Shown here piece by piece: positions 7,739-16,400 of a stretch of DNA of 64,000 nt. The notes below the pieces were generated by a model that was given only the letters and a program-made list of their open reading frames with translations, was not told where the DNA came from and did not search any database. Every line of letters begins with the position of its first letter. Within the stretch, counting starts at the first letter, position 1. The position numbers and the translations under genes are program-made. This stretch comes from Streptomyces sp. DT2A-34 (GTDB lineage Bacteria > Actinomycetota > Actinomycetes > Streptomycetales > Streptomycetaceae): positions 1,550,001-1,614,000 of the forward strand of contig NZ_JASTWJ010000001.1 in NCBI RefSeq assembly GCF_030499515.1, in the 5' to 3' direction.

Positions 7739-8140
7739 CGCATCGGCGCGCTGTACGTCCAACGCGTCCTCGGCTACGGCGAGTTGCTCACCGACACGGC
7801 GTTCCTGCCGGCGCCGATCGCGATCGGGGTGCGGATGCTGGGTCTGTCGGCCCGTACCGTCGGCCGGTTCTGCGCGTACCGGGTGCTGCCGGGCCGGGCT
7901 GGTGCTCATCGTCGCGGGCATGGCGCTGCTGAGCCGTGCACCCGTCGACGGCTCGAGGACGCGGGGCCGGCGTCCGGGCTGTTCAACGCCACGCAGGTGG
8001 TGGGTGGTTCGCTGGGCCCGGCGGTGCTGTCCGTCCTGGCGGCGAGCCACACCGACGGTCTGCTCGGCCGGGGCACGGAGCTGGTGACGGCCACGGCCGG
8101 GGGCCACCAGCCGGCGTTCGGGACTGAGCAGGGCCGGTAG
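7738..8140 (+). pseudogene. MFS drug exporter (DHA2/EmrB type) remnant
   Basis: Fragments of a 14-helix MFS exporter are visible: ALYVQRVLGYGELLTDTAFL, GVRMLGLSARTVGRF, RVLLPGLVLIVAGMALLSRAPVDGS-type sequence in shifted frames, then EDAGPASGLFNATQVVGGSL and LSVLAASHTDGLL to the C-terminus. The N-terminal two thirds are gone, about 40 residues between the APVDGS and EDAG parts are deleted, and frames change at about 7880-7900. It is non-functional. Confidence 0.8.
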
Positions 8141-8191
8141 TGGCCTGGGAGGGGCGGCGGATGCTCGGTTCGCCGCCCATTCCGACGTCTC

Positions 8192-9823
8192 TCAGGCCGC
8201 ATCCCGCCAGATCGTCATGTTCGCGGTCACGAAGGCGGCTGGGAGATACGCAGTCGATTTCGTCTGGATCACGAGTAGCGCGATGTCCCCTGAGGAGTGC
8301 TTGATGCAGATCTCGCTGCCGTTCGCCGTCGCGGCCAGCGGGAGGCGCCGGCCTTCGGGGTCGGAGAGGGCGAGGCGACACGAGTCGAGGGTGGCCCCGG
8401 GCTTCGTGTACAGCAAGGCGAACTCGCTGGTGTCGCTCTCCAGCGCGCAAGTCTGCCCGCACACGAGGCGGATATCGCCCTTGCGATCCTTGCGCAGGTC
8501 TTCCGGGTCCTTGAAGCTCACCGAGCTCTTCCCGTCCAACCAGACGAGAGGGTACGGGGTGGCTTGCGGCGACTTGGACAGGGTCGGGGAGGGCCGCGAC
8601 TCCCGTGCCCCGCCACCGGTTCCCGAACTCCCGGTACCGGTACCGGCCCCGGACGTCGGCGCGGATGCCGATGACGACACCGACGACCGCGGGGACTCCT
8701 CCGCACCGGGCGTCGTCGGCGCGCCCGCGACCCAGTCGCGGAACCTGCCCCCCGCGTCCGCGATCATCCACGCGAAGCCCGTCAGCACGAGCGCCCCCGC
8801 CGTCACGCCGGCGGTCGTGATCAGCGCGGTACGCCGTCTCCCCGTCCGCCGCGCGTCCGGCACCGTCGGCTGCGGTCGCGTGACGACCAACGGCACCGCC
8901 TGTACCCGGGTGGGTTCGGGGACCGGAGCCGGAACCGTCGCCTCCGGCCCCATAACGTCCCGCCAGACGGTCGGCCCCGCGCCCGCGTCGGCTTTGGCAC
9001 CCAGCCGCTGCCGGCACCACTCGACGATCTCCGCCGGGGTGGCCCGCTCCCCGGGAGCGGCGGCCAGGCACCGGGCGATCAGCGGGCGGAGCGGCTCGGG
9101 CAGCCGGGTCAGGTCGGGTTCTTCGTGCACGATCCGGTACAGCACGGTCGGCGCGGGGCCGTTCCCGTACAGCGGCTCGCCCAGCGCCGCGAACGCCGCC
9201 GTCTGGCCCAGCGCGAAGATGTCCGTCGCCGCCGTGACCTCACCCGCGGTCGCCTGCTCCGGTGCCATGAACTGGGGCGTGCCGACAGCGGAGCCCGTGG
9301 CGGTGTACGAGGTGAGGTCGGCGGCGAGCGAGATGCCGAAGTCGATCACGCGCGGCCCGTCGGCGGCCAGCAGCACGTTCGACGGCTTCAGGTCCCGGTG
9401 CACGATGCCCGCACCATGGATGGCCTGCAGTGCCTCGGCCACCCCCGCCACCAGCCACAGCACGGCGGGCACCGGCAGCGGTCCGCGCCGGGCCACGGCC
9501 TCCGCCAGGGACGGCCCGGGCACGTACAGCGTGGCCAGCCAGGGCGGTACGCCGTCCGCGTCGGCGTCGATCAGTTCGGCGGTGTACGCGCCGCGCACTC
9601 GCCGGGCCGCCTCCACCTCGCGGCGGAACCGGCGCCGGAAATCCGGGTCGTCGGCCAGCTCCGGCCGTACCACCTTGGTCGCCACCGGTCGGCCGCCCTG
9701 CGTGTGCGACAGGTAGACCCGGCCCATGCCACCCGCGCCGAGCCGGGCGGCGAGGCGGTAGCCGGCCACGACGGGCGGATCGTCCGCCTGCAGTGGCTGG
9801 AACACCTCGGTGGCGTTGTTCAT
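8192..9823 (-). CDS. Membrane-bound Ser/Thr protein kinase with extracellular domain
   Basis: Starting at ATG 9823 behind AGGGGAAG, this is about 543 residues. The kinase domain covers about residues 20-275: glycine loop GAGGMGRVYL, lysine in VATKVV (commonly VAVKVV), catalytic loop IVHRDLKPSN, DFG in VIDFGIS and the APE of MAPEQ. A proline-rich linker follows, one membrane segment (TAGVTAGALVLTGFAW, about 340-358), a Ser/Thr/Gly-rich stretch and an outer domain of about 130 residues with two cysteines (CGQTC). It is a PknB-like sensor kinase; no PASTA repeats are seen, so the ligand is unknown. It stands alone and diverges from the exonuclease gene. Confidence 0.92.
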   Translation of the reverse strand: MNNATEVFQPLQADDPPVVAGYRLAARLGAGGMGRVYLSHTQGGRPVATKVVRPELADDPDFRRRFRREVEAARRVRGAYTAELIDADADGVPPWLATLYVPGPSLAEAVARRGPLPVPAVLWLVAGVAEALQAIHGAGIVHRDLKPSNVLLAADGPRVIDFGISLAADLTSYTATGSAVGTPQFMAPEQATAGEVTAATDIFALGQTAAFAALGEPLYGNGPAPTVLYRIVHEEPDLTRLPEPLRPLIARCLAAAPGERATPAEIVEWCRQRLGAKADAGAGPTVWRDVMGPEATVPAPVPEPTRVQAVPLVVTRPQPTVPDARRTGRRRTALITTAGVTAGALVLTGFAWMIADAGGRFRDWVAGAPTTPGAEESPRSSVSSSASAPTSGAGTGTGSSGTGGGARESRPSPTLSKSPQATPYPLVWLDGKSSVSFKDPEDLRKDRKGDIRLVCGQTCALESDTSEFALLYTKPGATLDSCRLALSDPEGRRLPLAATANGSEICIKHSSGDIALLVIQTKSTAYLPAAFVTANMTIWRDAA

Positions 9824-9937
9824 CGGCCCGCTTCCCCTCATCCCCTGAACCCCTGGTCAACCCTGAGTTGACCGAGGCAGAAGCCTAAGCGGAATTCGGA
9901 TGCGGGAAGTCCCGGAAGCCTGGGATGCTCCCGCTCC

Positions 9938-10543
9938 ATGGCGGCACGACGCATCAGACCCAGCCTCTACATCTCCGTCGACATCGAGGCCGACGGCCCG
10001 ATCCCGGGGCCGTACTCGATGCTGAGCCTCGGCGCGGCGGTCGCGGGAGTGCAGGACGCGGACGGATTCACGGCGGCCGACCCGGAGCAGCACACCTTCT
10101 ACCGCGAACTCCGCCCGATCAGCGAGGAGTTCGTCCCCGAGGCGCTGGCCGTGAGCGGACTCGACCGCGAGCGCCTCGGCAAGGAGGGCCTCGACCCCGC
10201 CCTGGCACTCGCACAGTTCACGCGCTGGGTGCGCGAGGTCCGCGGCGACGCGCAGCCGGTGATGTGCGGCTACCCGGCGTCGTACGACTGGACGTTCCTG
10301 TACTGGTACTTGATCCGCTTCACCGGAGCGAGCCCCTTCGGCCACTCCGGCTGCCTGGACATGAAGACGCTGTACGCCACCAAGGCCGGGCTGCCCCTGC
10401 GGGCCGTCGCCAAGGGCACCATGCCGCGCGAGCTGCTGTCGAGGCGCCGCCACACGCACCATGCGCTGGACGACGCCATCGAGCAGGCCGAGCTGTTCGC
10501 CAACCTCATGGCGTGGCGGGGGCCCGGGTCGCCGTCCCGGTGA
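9938..10543 (+). CDS. 3'-5' exonuclease, DnaQ-like (DEDDh)
   Basis: This 201-residue protein shows the DEDDh exonuclease motifs: Asp15 and Glu17 in SVDIEADG (Exo I), an Asp in the YDWTFLYWY region (Exo II), and His/Asp in HHALDDAIEQAELF (Exo III). It is expected to remove nucleotides from 3' ends of DNA or RNA with two metal ions. The first ATG is used. Its last 38 bases overlap the 3' end of the convergent permease gene (10506-11912), an unusual tail-to-tail overlap. Confidence 0.85.
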   Translation: MAARRIRPSLYISVDIEADGPIPGPYSMLSLGAAVAGVQDADGFTAADPEQHTFYRELRPISEEFVPEALAVSGLDRERLGKEGLDPALALAQFTRWVREVRGDAQPVMCGYPASYDWTFLYWYLIRFTGASPFGHSGCLDMKTLYATKAGLPLRAVAKGTMPRELLSRRRHTHHALDDAIEQAELFANLMAWRGPGSPSR

Positions 10544-11912
10544 TCTCCTCCCCCGCCTCCATCGGGTGGGTCACGTCCTGGGCGTCCCGGCCGCCACTGC
10601 CGAGGTGGTTGAAGACCAGGTTCAGCAGGACCGCCGCCACACAGCCGGTCGAGATGCCGGAGTCGAGGACGATCCGCACCGTCTCCGGGAAGGCGTGATA
10701 GAACTCCGGCGCCGTGATGGGGACGATGCCGACGGCCAGCGAGACGGCGACGATCAGTACGTTGTTGTCCTTGTCGAGGCCGGCCCGGACCAGGGTCTGG
10801 ATGCCGCTCGCGGCGACCGAGCCGAAGAGGACGACACCCGCGCCGCCGAGCACCGGGCGCGGTACGACCGCGATGAGCGACGCCGCCATCGGGCACAGGC
10901 CCATCAGGACGAGGAAGCCGCCGCCGACCGCGACGACGTACCGGCTGCGGATCTTCGTCATGGCCACCAGGCCGATGTTCTGCGCGAAGGCGCTGCACAT
11001 GAAGCCGTTGAAGAGCGGGCTGATCGCCGAGCCGAGGGTGTCGGCGCGCAGGCCGGCCGCGATGGTCTTCTCGTCCGCCGGGCGCTCGACGATCTCGCCC
11101 AGCGCCAGCATGTCGGCCGTCGATTCGGTCATCGAGACCACCATGACCACGCACAGCGAGATGATCGCGGCGAGCTGGAACTGCGGGACGCCGAAGTGGA
11201 ACGGGGTCGGGAAGCCGATGACGTCGGCGTCCGCGACGGGGCCGAAGTCCGTGGCACCGAACGGGATCGCGATCAGCGTGCCGACGACCAGGCCGAGGAG
11301 TACGGCGATCTGCTTGACGAAGCCCCTGGTGAAGCGGCGCAGGAGCAGGACGATCAGCAGGGTTCCGGCCGCGAGGCCCAGGTTCGTCGCCGAACCGTAG
11401 TCGTGCGCCGCGGGGTCGGGCCCTTGTGCCCAGCCGAAGGCGACCGGGAGGAGGGATATGCCGATCAGGGTGATGACCGTACCCGTGACCACCGGTGGGA
11501 AGAAGCGGACCGCCTTGCTGAAGAAGGGGGCCGCCAGGAAGCCGAGGACTCCGGCGACGATGACCGCGCCGAAGATGATCGGCAGGGCGTCGGACTTGTC
11601 CTCGGTGGAGGCGACGACCGCGGTCATGGGCGCGACGCCGGCGAAGGTGACGCCGTTGACGAACGGCAGCCGGGCGCCGATCTTCCAGATGCCGAGTGTC
11701 TGGAGGAAGGTGGCGAGGCCCGCGGTGAACAGGCAGGCGCCGGTGAGGAAGGTCAGGTCGGTGGCGGAGAGGCCTATGGCCGCGCCGACGATCAGGGGTG
11801 GGGCGACGACTCCCGCGTACATGGCGGCCACGTGTTGCAGACCGGTGGTCGCCATTTTCAGGGCGGGGAGTTTCTCGTCGACGGGGTGGGGCGAAACGGG
11901 CTGGGCGGACAC
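10506..11912 (-). CDS. Xanthine/urate permease (NCS2 family)
   Basis: This 468-residue protein has about 12-14 membrane helices. The GTG start at 11912 is chosen because GGAGGAG lies just upstream, and the protein then begins SAQPVSPHPVDEKL. Family marks include LQHVAAMYAGVVAPPLIVG in helix 1, the FNGFMCSAFAQNIGLVAMT signature of NCS2 helix 10 and MTESTADMLALGEI with the substrate-binding Glu. NCS2 members import uracil, xanthine or urate with a proton or sodium. Lying downstream of 8-oxoguanine deaminase and urate oxidase, it most likely takes up xanthine or urate. Confidence 0.9.
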   Translation of the reverse strand: MSAQPVSPHPVDEKLPALKMATTGLQHVAAMYAGVVAPPLIVGAAIGLSATDLTFLTGACLFTAGLATFLQTLGIWKIGARLPFVNGVTFAGVAPMTAVVASTEDKSDALPIIFGAVIVAGVLGFLAAPFFSKAVRFFPPVVTGTVITLIGISLLPVAFGWAQGPDPAAHDYGSATNLGLAAGTLLIVLLLRRFTRGFVKQIAVLLGLVVGTLIAIPFGATDFGPVADADVIGFPTPFHFGVPQFQLAAIISLCVVMVVSMTESTADMLALGEIVERPADEKTIAAGLRADTLGSAISPLFNGFMCSAFAQNIGLVAMTKIRSRYVVAVGGGFLVLMGLCPMAASLIAVVPRPVLGGAGVVLFGSVAASGIQTLVRAGLDKDNNVLIVAVSLAVGIVPITAPEFYHAFPETVRIVLDSGISTGCVAAVLLNLVFNHLGSGGRDAQDVTHPMEAGEEITGTATRAPATP

Positions 11913-12094
11913 TGCGGCTCTCCTCCGGTTGGGTAACACGTCGGCTCTGACGTGGGTGTCATGGAGGTGGTGCGAGTGGTCGTGCGGGACCGGGGACGGG
12001 CCCGTTCTGGGGGAAACGGAGACCGTTCCGGGGCGCACGCGTTCACGCGCGCCCCGGAGACGGCCGCCATGGACCCCGCTCGGGTCCACGGCCA

Positions 12095-12122
12095 CCGGTC
12101 GGGAGCCGTCCCTCCCGACCGG
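12095..12122 (-). terminator. Hairpin terminator after the 8-oxoguanine deaminase gene
   Basis: A perfect 11-bp inverted repeat (CCGGTCGGGAG / CTCCCGACCGG) with a 6-base loop lies 26 bp after the deaminase stop. It has no T-tract, as is usual in Streptomyces. It separates the deaminase from the permease, which therefore probably has its own promoter in 11913-12094. Confidence 0.6.
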
Positions 12123-12147
12123 AGATCTTCAACTGGTCAGGCCTGGA

Positions 12148-13527
12148 TCAGGCCTGCGCCGCGATCCTCGCCAGGCGCTGGGCCTCTTCCCGCGTCGAAC
12201 GGGCGATGGCGTCCTCGTCGGCCGTGAGCAGCCGCCCGTCCTCGACGATCTGCCGGCCGTTCACGAACGATGCCGTGACCGGGGCCGCCGCGCCGAAGAC
12301 CAGCGCGGTCACCGGGTCGGCGATGGAGGCGTGGGCGAGGGTGTCCAGCTTCCACAGCACGAGGTCGGCCAGCTTGCCGGGCTCCAGTGAGCCGATCTCG
12401 CGCGCGCGGCCGAGGACCTGGGCGCCGCCGTACGTCCCGAGGCGCAGCGCCTGCCGGGCGTTCAGGGCGGCCTCGCGGTGGGCGCCGAGGCGGTTGATGA
12501 GCAGCGCGTTGCGCAGTTCGGTGTGCAGCTCGCCGGACTCGTTGGAGGCGGTGCCGTCGACGCCGAGGCCGACCGGGACGCCTGCGGCGAGCATGTCGGG
12601 GACGCGGGCGATGCCGGCCGCGAGGCGGGCGTTGGAGGACGGGCAGTGGGCGACACCCGTCTTCGTACGGGCGAAGGCGGCGATGTCGGAGTCGTTCATG
12701 TGGACGCAGTGCGCCATCCACACGTCCTCGCCGAGCCAGCCGGTGGACTCGAAGTAGTCGGTCGGGCCCATGCCGAACAGCTCGTGGCAGAACTTCTCCT
12801 CCTCCACGGTCTCCGAGCCGTGGGTGTGCATGCGCACGCCGAGGCGGCGGGCCAGCTCGCCGCCCTGCTTGAGGAGTTCGGTGGAGATGGAGAAGGGGGA
12901 GCAGGGGGCGACGGCGACCTGGGTCATCGCGTCGAAGGAGGCGTCGTGGTGCCGCTTGACGGTCTCCTCGGTGCCGGCCAGCGCGCCTTCGAGGGTCTCG
13001 ACGGCGAAGTCCGGCGGCAGGCCGCCGTCCTTCTCGCTGCGGTCCATGGAGCCGCGGGCGAGGGTGAAGCGGACGCCCATGTCGCGGGCGGCGCCGATGA
13101 TGGCGCCGGACAGGTCGCCGGAGCCCTGGGGGTAGACGTAGTGGTGGTCCATGGCGGTGGTGACGCCGCCGCGGGCCATCATCGCCAGCGAGCCCTGGGC
13201 GGCCGAGCGCACCATCTGCTCGTCGATGCGCGCCCAGGTCGGGTAGAGGGCGACGAGCCAGTTGAACAGGTTGTGGTCCGTGGCCAGGCCCCGGGTGATC
13301 CACTGGTAGAAGTGGTGGTGGGTGTTGACCAGGCCGGGGGTGACCAGGTGCCCGGTGGCGTCGATGCGGCGTACGACGTTCTCCAGGCCCTCGGGGGCCT
13401 TGCCCGCGCCGAGCGACTCGATGCGGTTGTCCGCGATGACGATGTGGCCCGTGGCGTGCTCGGTGTCATGCGCGTCCACCGTCGCGATCGAACAGTTCTC
13501 GATGACGATGCGCTGGGCTGCTGCCAT
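12148..13527 (-). CDS. 8-oxoguanine deaminase (amidohydrolase)
   Basis: This 459-residue metal-dependent amidohydrolase starts at ATG 13527 (MAAAQRIVIENCSI), behind AGGGGCG. Metal ligands are in place: GLVNTHHHFYQW (HxH), HTHGSETVEEE, MAHCVHMND and GLGVDGTASNES with the catalytic Asp. The HHHFYQ form and the C-terminal LGTYGGAQVLGR block fit the 8-oxoguanine deaminase group (EC 3.5.4.32), which yields urate from 8-oxoguanine. That product is used by the urate oxidase encoded next, which supports the specific call. A related guanine or hydroxyatrazine-type deaminase cannot be excluded from sequence alone. Confidence 0.88.
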   Translation of the reverse strand: MAAAQRIVIENCSIATVDAHDTEHATGHIVIADNRIESLGAGKAPEGLENVVRRIDATGHLVTPGLVNTHHHFYQWITRGLATDHNLFNWLVALYPTWARIDEQMVRSAAQGSLAMMARGGVTTAMDHHYVYPQGSGDLSGAIIGAARDMGVRFTLARGSMDRSEKDGGLPPDFAVETLEGALAGTEETVKRHHDASFDAMTQVAVAPCSPFSISTELLKQGGELARRLGVRMHTHGSETVEEEKFCHELFGMGPTDYFESTGWLGEDVWMAHCVHMNDSDIAAFARTKTGVAHCPSSNARLAAGIARVPDMLAAGVPVGLGVDGTASNESGELHTELRNALLINRLGAHREAALNARQALRLGTYGGAQVLGRAREIGSLEPGKLADLVLWKLDTLAHASIADPVTALVFGAAAPVTASFVNGRQIVEDGRLLTADEDAIARSTREEAQRLARIAAQA

Positions 13528-13660
13528 GGTTCGCCCCTTTTTCACGGGTGTTGTGCTGAATGGAGAGGGCACGGCAGGACCCTGGGAGTTTTGAGTGCCG
13601 TGACCGGGAAGGCGGGTTCCCCGGCCACGGGTGCCGAAAGGGGATGGATCAGAGGATGGA

Positions 13661-14584
13661 TCAGAGGTTGGTGAGGTCCATGGGGATCTTCGCCTCGCAG
13701 CCGTCCCGCAGGATGGTGGCCTCGATCAGGCCGTAGGGGCGGTCGGCGGCGAAGTACACCTCGTTGTCGTTCTTCAGCCCGAACGGCTCCAGGTCCACCA
13801 GGAAGTGGTGCTTGTTCGGGAGGGAGAAGCGGACCTCGTCTATCTCGCTGCGGTTGTTGATGATGCGCGAGCCCATTTGGTAGAGGGTCTGCTGCAGCGA
13901 CAGCGAGTAGGTCTCGGCGAAGGCCTGGAGCATGTGCTTCTTGGTCTGCTCGTAGGACTTCTCCCAGTTGGGCATCCGCTGCTCGTCGTCGGTCCAGTTG
14001 AACCGCCAGCGACCGGAGACCTGGGTGGCCAGGATGCGGTCGTAGGCCTCCTTCAGCGTCGTGTACTTGTCCTTGACGTAGCCCCAGAACTCGGAGTTCG
14101 TCGAGTTCATCACGACGAGGTCCTTGAGGCCGGAGACGACCTCCCACTTCTCACCGTCGTAGGTGATCTGCGTGAGCCGTGTCTCCTGGCCCTGGCGGAC
14201 GAAGGAGTGCTTGACCTCGTCGGAGCCGATGAACTGCGAGTTGGCGTCGGAGGCCTCGATCCGCTCCCAGGCGTACTCCTCGATGCGGATCCGGGCCTGG
14301 TGGATCGGCTCCTGCGAGGTGACGAAGTGACGGGCGAGGTGGATGCCGAACTGCTCGGCGGACTCGATGCCGTACTCCTTGGCGAACGCGTACACCGTGT
14401 TCTTGGTGGTGTCGGTCGGCAGGACGTTGGCGTTCGAGCCGGAGTAGTGGACCTCGTCCATGTCGCCGGAGAGCGCGACGGATACGTTCAGGTCCTTGAT
14501 GTGGTGGGTGGCGCCGTCCCGCGTGATCTTTACGACTCGGTTCTCGGCCTTGCCGTACTGGTTCTGTCCCAGGATCGTGGGCAT
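13661..14584 (-). CDS. Urate oxidase (uricase)
   Basis: This 307-residue protein has the full tandem T-fold uricase: MPTILGQNQYGKAENRVVKI with the catalytic Lys12, LPTDTTKNTVYAFAKEYGI with the catalytic Thr, and HHFLVDLEPFGLKNDNEVYF near the end. It oxidises urate to 5-hydroxyisourate and releases H2O2, without a cofactor. The ATG at 14584 is preceded by GGGAG. The stop region carries a small 12-bp tandem duplication (about 13644-13667) so that the TGATCCATCCTC unit occurs twice. It is third in a tight minus-strand operon behind OHCU decarboxylase and HIU hydrolase. Confidence 0.95.
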   Translation of the reverse strand: MPTILGQNQYGKAENRVVKITRDGATHHIKDLNVSVALSGDMDEVHYSGSNANVLPTDTTKNTVYAFAKEYGIESAEQFGIHLARHFVTSQEPIHQARIRIEEYAWERIEASDANSQFIGSDEVKHSFVRQGQETRLTQITYDGEKWEVVSGLKDLVVMNSTNSEFWGYVKDKYTTLKEAYDRILATQVSGRWRFNWTDDEQRMPNWEKSYEQTKKHMLQAFAETYSLSLQQTLYQMGSRIINNRSEIDEVRFSLPNKHHFLVDLEPFGLKNDNEVYFAADRPYGLIEATILRDGCEAKIPMDLTNL

Positions 14585-14589
14585 GTCTG

Positions 14590-14982
14590 CTAGCTCCCTC
14601 GGTAAACGGAGTAGCCGAACGGGTTGAGCAGCAGCGGCACGTGGTAGTGCTCCCCGGGCTGCACGGCGAAGGTGATCGCCACCTCGGGGAAGAACACGGC
14701 ACCGCTGTCCCGATTCGCGGGGGCGTCCTGCTGCGCATCGGCTTGCTTCTTCTCGAAATACGGCTCCACCGCGAAGTCGAGCCGTACGTGTGTGGTCCCC
14801 TCCGGCAGCGCCGGGAGGTCCTTGCACCGCCCGTCCGCGTCGGTCGCGGAGCCGCCGAGTGCCTGCCAGTCCGCATCCCTGCCCGAGCGGGCGGAGAGCT
14901 GGACGGCGACGTCCTCGGCGGGGCGGCCGATGCTGGTGTCCAGGATGTGCGTGGACACGGAGGCGGTGGTGCTGGTGCTCAT
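14590..14982 (-). CDS. 5-hydroxyisourate hydrolase (HIUase, transthyretin-like)
   Basis: At 130 residues, this is a full-length transthyretin-like hydrolase. It has the N-terminal STHILDTSIGRPAEDV box with a catalytic His, a central HVRLDFAVEPYF strand and the C-terminal signature ending YRGS, which separates HIUase from transthyretin. It converts 5-hydroxyisourate to OHCU. The gene begins 2 bp after the OHCU decarboxylase stop and ends 5 bp before the uricase start, so all three are clearly one transcript. Confidence 0.95.
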   Translation of the reverse strand: MSTSTTASVSTHILDTSIGRPAEDVAVQLSARSGRDADWQALGGSATDADGRCKDLPALPEGTTHVRLDFAVEPYFEKKQADAQQDAPANRDSGAVFFPEVAITFAVQPGEHYHVPLLLNPFGYSVYRGS

Positions 14983-14984
14983 GG

Positions 14985-15524
14985 TCAGGCGTCCTCTTCG
15001 GTCTTCCTCGAAGATCGGTCTTCGTCGACGAGGCGGGCGAGCCGGATACGGTTGATCTTGCCCAGCTCGGCGCGGACGATCTCCCGCTCCTGCTCCGGCG
15101 AGTTCCCGATCCGTTCCTTGACCGCGTCGCGCATCTGCTCGCCGGTCCGGCCGGTGGCGCAGATCAGGAAGACATGGCCGAACTTGTCCTGGTAGGCCAG
15201 GTTGAGTTCGAGCATCTCCGCCTTGAGCTCCTCGGAGGCGCCGGCCATGCCGCGCTGTTCCCGGGCCGAGGTCGGATCGCCCGGCTTGGGGCGGCCGATC
15301 GGCGGGTGGCCGGCCATCGCCTCGGCCAGGTCCTCGGCGGTCAGCTCGGCCATGGCGGCGTCACTGGCGGCGTAGAGGTCGTCGGCGGTGGCGTAGGGAC
15401 GGGCGGCGAGCAGCCGCTTCGCCCACGCCGTGGCGGCGCACGCCTCATGGAGGGCGGCGTGGGCCGCGTGCTCCTCCAGGGCGTTGAACCGGGCCAGGCC
15501 CGAGGGCGTGGAATTCGACGTCAC
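14985..15524 (-). CDS. OHCU decarboxylase
   Basis: This 179-residue protein is the third enzyme of the uricolytic route: it decarboxylates 2-oxo-4-hydroxy-4-carboxy-5-ureidoimidazoline to S-allantoin. Visible marks are FNALEEHAAHAALHEACAA, the catalytic His in MAGHPPIGRPKPGD, and EMLELNLAYQDKFGHVFLIC followed by ATGRT. It is the first gene of the urate operon; the promoter and a perfect palindrome lie 77-91 bp upstream. The order here is decarboxylase, hydrolase, oxidase, deaminase, permease. Confidence 0.94.
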   Translation of the reverse strand: MTSNSTPSGLARFNALEEHAAHAALHEACAATAWAKRLLAARPYATADDLYAASDAAMAELTAEDLAEAMAGHPPIGRPKPGDPTSAREQRGMAGASEELKAEMLELNLAYQDKFGHVFLICATGRTGEQMRDAVKERIGNSPEQEREIVRAELGKINRIRLARLVDEDRSSRKTEEDA

Positions 15525-15600
15525 GGGAGCCTCCGTGGCCGCGAAGGGCCTTCGTACTGAACGGGCGTGCCGATAGCTAACGCCCTACGACGACGAGACG

Positions 15601-15615
15601 TCAACACTTTGTTGA
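15601..15615 (-). promoter_or_regulatory. Operator TCAACA-N3-TGTTGA in the urate operon promoter
   Basis: TCAACACTTTGTTGA is a perfect 6-3-6 palindrome. On the minus strand it runs into TTGACG, which with 18 bases of spacing is followed by TTAGCT, so it overlaps the likely -35 box. The same palindrome with the same promoter layout precedes the catalase gene (18389-18403). The rest of 15525-15647 holds no gene. Confidence 0.75.
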
Positions 15616-15647
15616 AAATTCGCGGTAACGAAACCGGACGGGACGCC

Positions 15648-16016
15648 TCAGGCGCCCTTCTCACGGTTGAGGTAGTTGTAGACCGTGAAGCGGCTCACCC
15701 CGAGCGCGCTCGCCACCGTCTCCACACCGTGCCGCACGGAGAAGGCGCCGCGCGCCTCGAGTATCCGTACGACCTCCTGCTTGGCCTTGCGGTCCAGGTC
15801 CGCCAGCGGCTTACCCTTCCTGCGCTCCATGGCCGCCAGGATGTGATCCAGGGAGTCGGCCAGCTGAGGCAGGCGTACGGCGACGACGTCGACCCCTTCC
15901 CAGGAGAGCACGACGTCCTCGGGGCCGGCCTCGTCCGGCGGGAGAATCTCGCCGCCCATGGCGTCGACCAGCGGCTTCACGGCCGCGATGAAGGGCTCGT
16001 CCCCGGTACCGGTCAC
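15648..16016 (-). CDS. Small helix-turn-helix protein of the urate locus
   Basis: This 122-residue protein has an acidic N-terminal half (residues 1-50), a basic helix RRKGKPLADLDRKAKQEVVR, and a C-terminal HTH: GVETVASALGVSRFTVYNYL, ending NREKGA. The last part is a clear recognition helix of the HTH_20 / DauR-like kind. Its ATG overlaps the stop of the upstream 16013-16264 gene. Position and conservation suggest it controls the urate genes, and the palindrome at 15601 lies just downstream, but which operator it binds is not known from the sequence. Confidence 0.8.
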   Translation of the reverse strand: MTGTGDEPFIAAVKPLVDAMGGEILPPDEAGPEDVVLSWEGVDVVAVRLPQLADSLDHILAAMERRKGKPLADLDRKAKQEVVRILEARGAFSVRHGVETVASALGVSRFTVYNYLNREKGA

Positions 16017-16264
16017 TCCTCGCCCTCCCCGACCACGTTGAGCTGAAGCGAGATCCGGGTGGCACCGGCCTCCAGCGACTTGCGCAGCAGGGCGTCCAAG
16101 GCGGTGAGCACGGCGTCGGCGCCCCCCTCGGCCGTGTTGCCGAACGGACCGACGTCCACCGCGTCGAGCTCGGCCGCCTCGATGACCTCGCGGGCCACCA
16201 GCGCGTGCGCGGGCGCCTCGTCGAGGTCGAAGGGCTCGGTCGTGAACTCCACTCTCAATCGCAC
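16013..16264 (-). CDS. Small MTH1187/thiamine-binding-like protein
   Basis: At 83 residues this small alpha/beta protein has the layout of the MTH1187 (YqgV-like, 'thiamine-binding') fold: VEFTTEPFDLDEAPAHALVA, then DVGPFGNTAEGGADAVLTAL in the place of the usual P-x-G-T-x-I-E-G-x-x-D box, and LEAGATRISLQLNV. The family resemblance is moderate. Homologues bind a small heterocycle, so a purine or urate-derived ligand is an attractive guess. It is translationally coupled to the HTH gene and reads away from hyi; the divergent gap holds the hyi promoter. Confidence 0.6.
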   Translation of the reverse strand: MRLRVEFTTEPFDLDEAPAHALVAREVIEAAELDAVDVGPFGNTAEGGADAVLTALDALLRKSLEAGATRISLQLNVVGEGEE

Positions 16265-16306
16265 GCGCTCAACCTAACGCCAGGTGACGCTTTCCGCCGA
16301 CCCCTC

Positions 16307-16371
16307 TTGACAAGCTTCGCCACACGGCGGCAATCTTCCAGTAGGCAGAAACTAACTTCCGCAATATGGAA
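16307..16371 (+). promoter_or_regulatory. hyi promoter with IclR-type operator
   Basis: A -35 box TTGACA (16307-16312) is followed after 18 bases by CAATCT (16331-16336). The imperfect palindrome TTCCGCAATATGGAA (16357-16371) lies at or just after the expected transcription start, a repressor position. On the gcl strand, the gcl promoter region has TTCCGCGATACGGAA (22849-22835), identical at 13 of 15 bases. Confidence 0.7.
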
Positions 16372-16400
16372 TCTCGACAACGGAAGGGAGCGTCGGCGAC

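Noticed and set aside
9240..9860. Arg/Gly-rich frame overlapping the Ser/Thr kinase gene
   Set aside because: It lies on the same strand in a shifted frame inside a well-conserved kinase gene and shows no family pattern.
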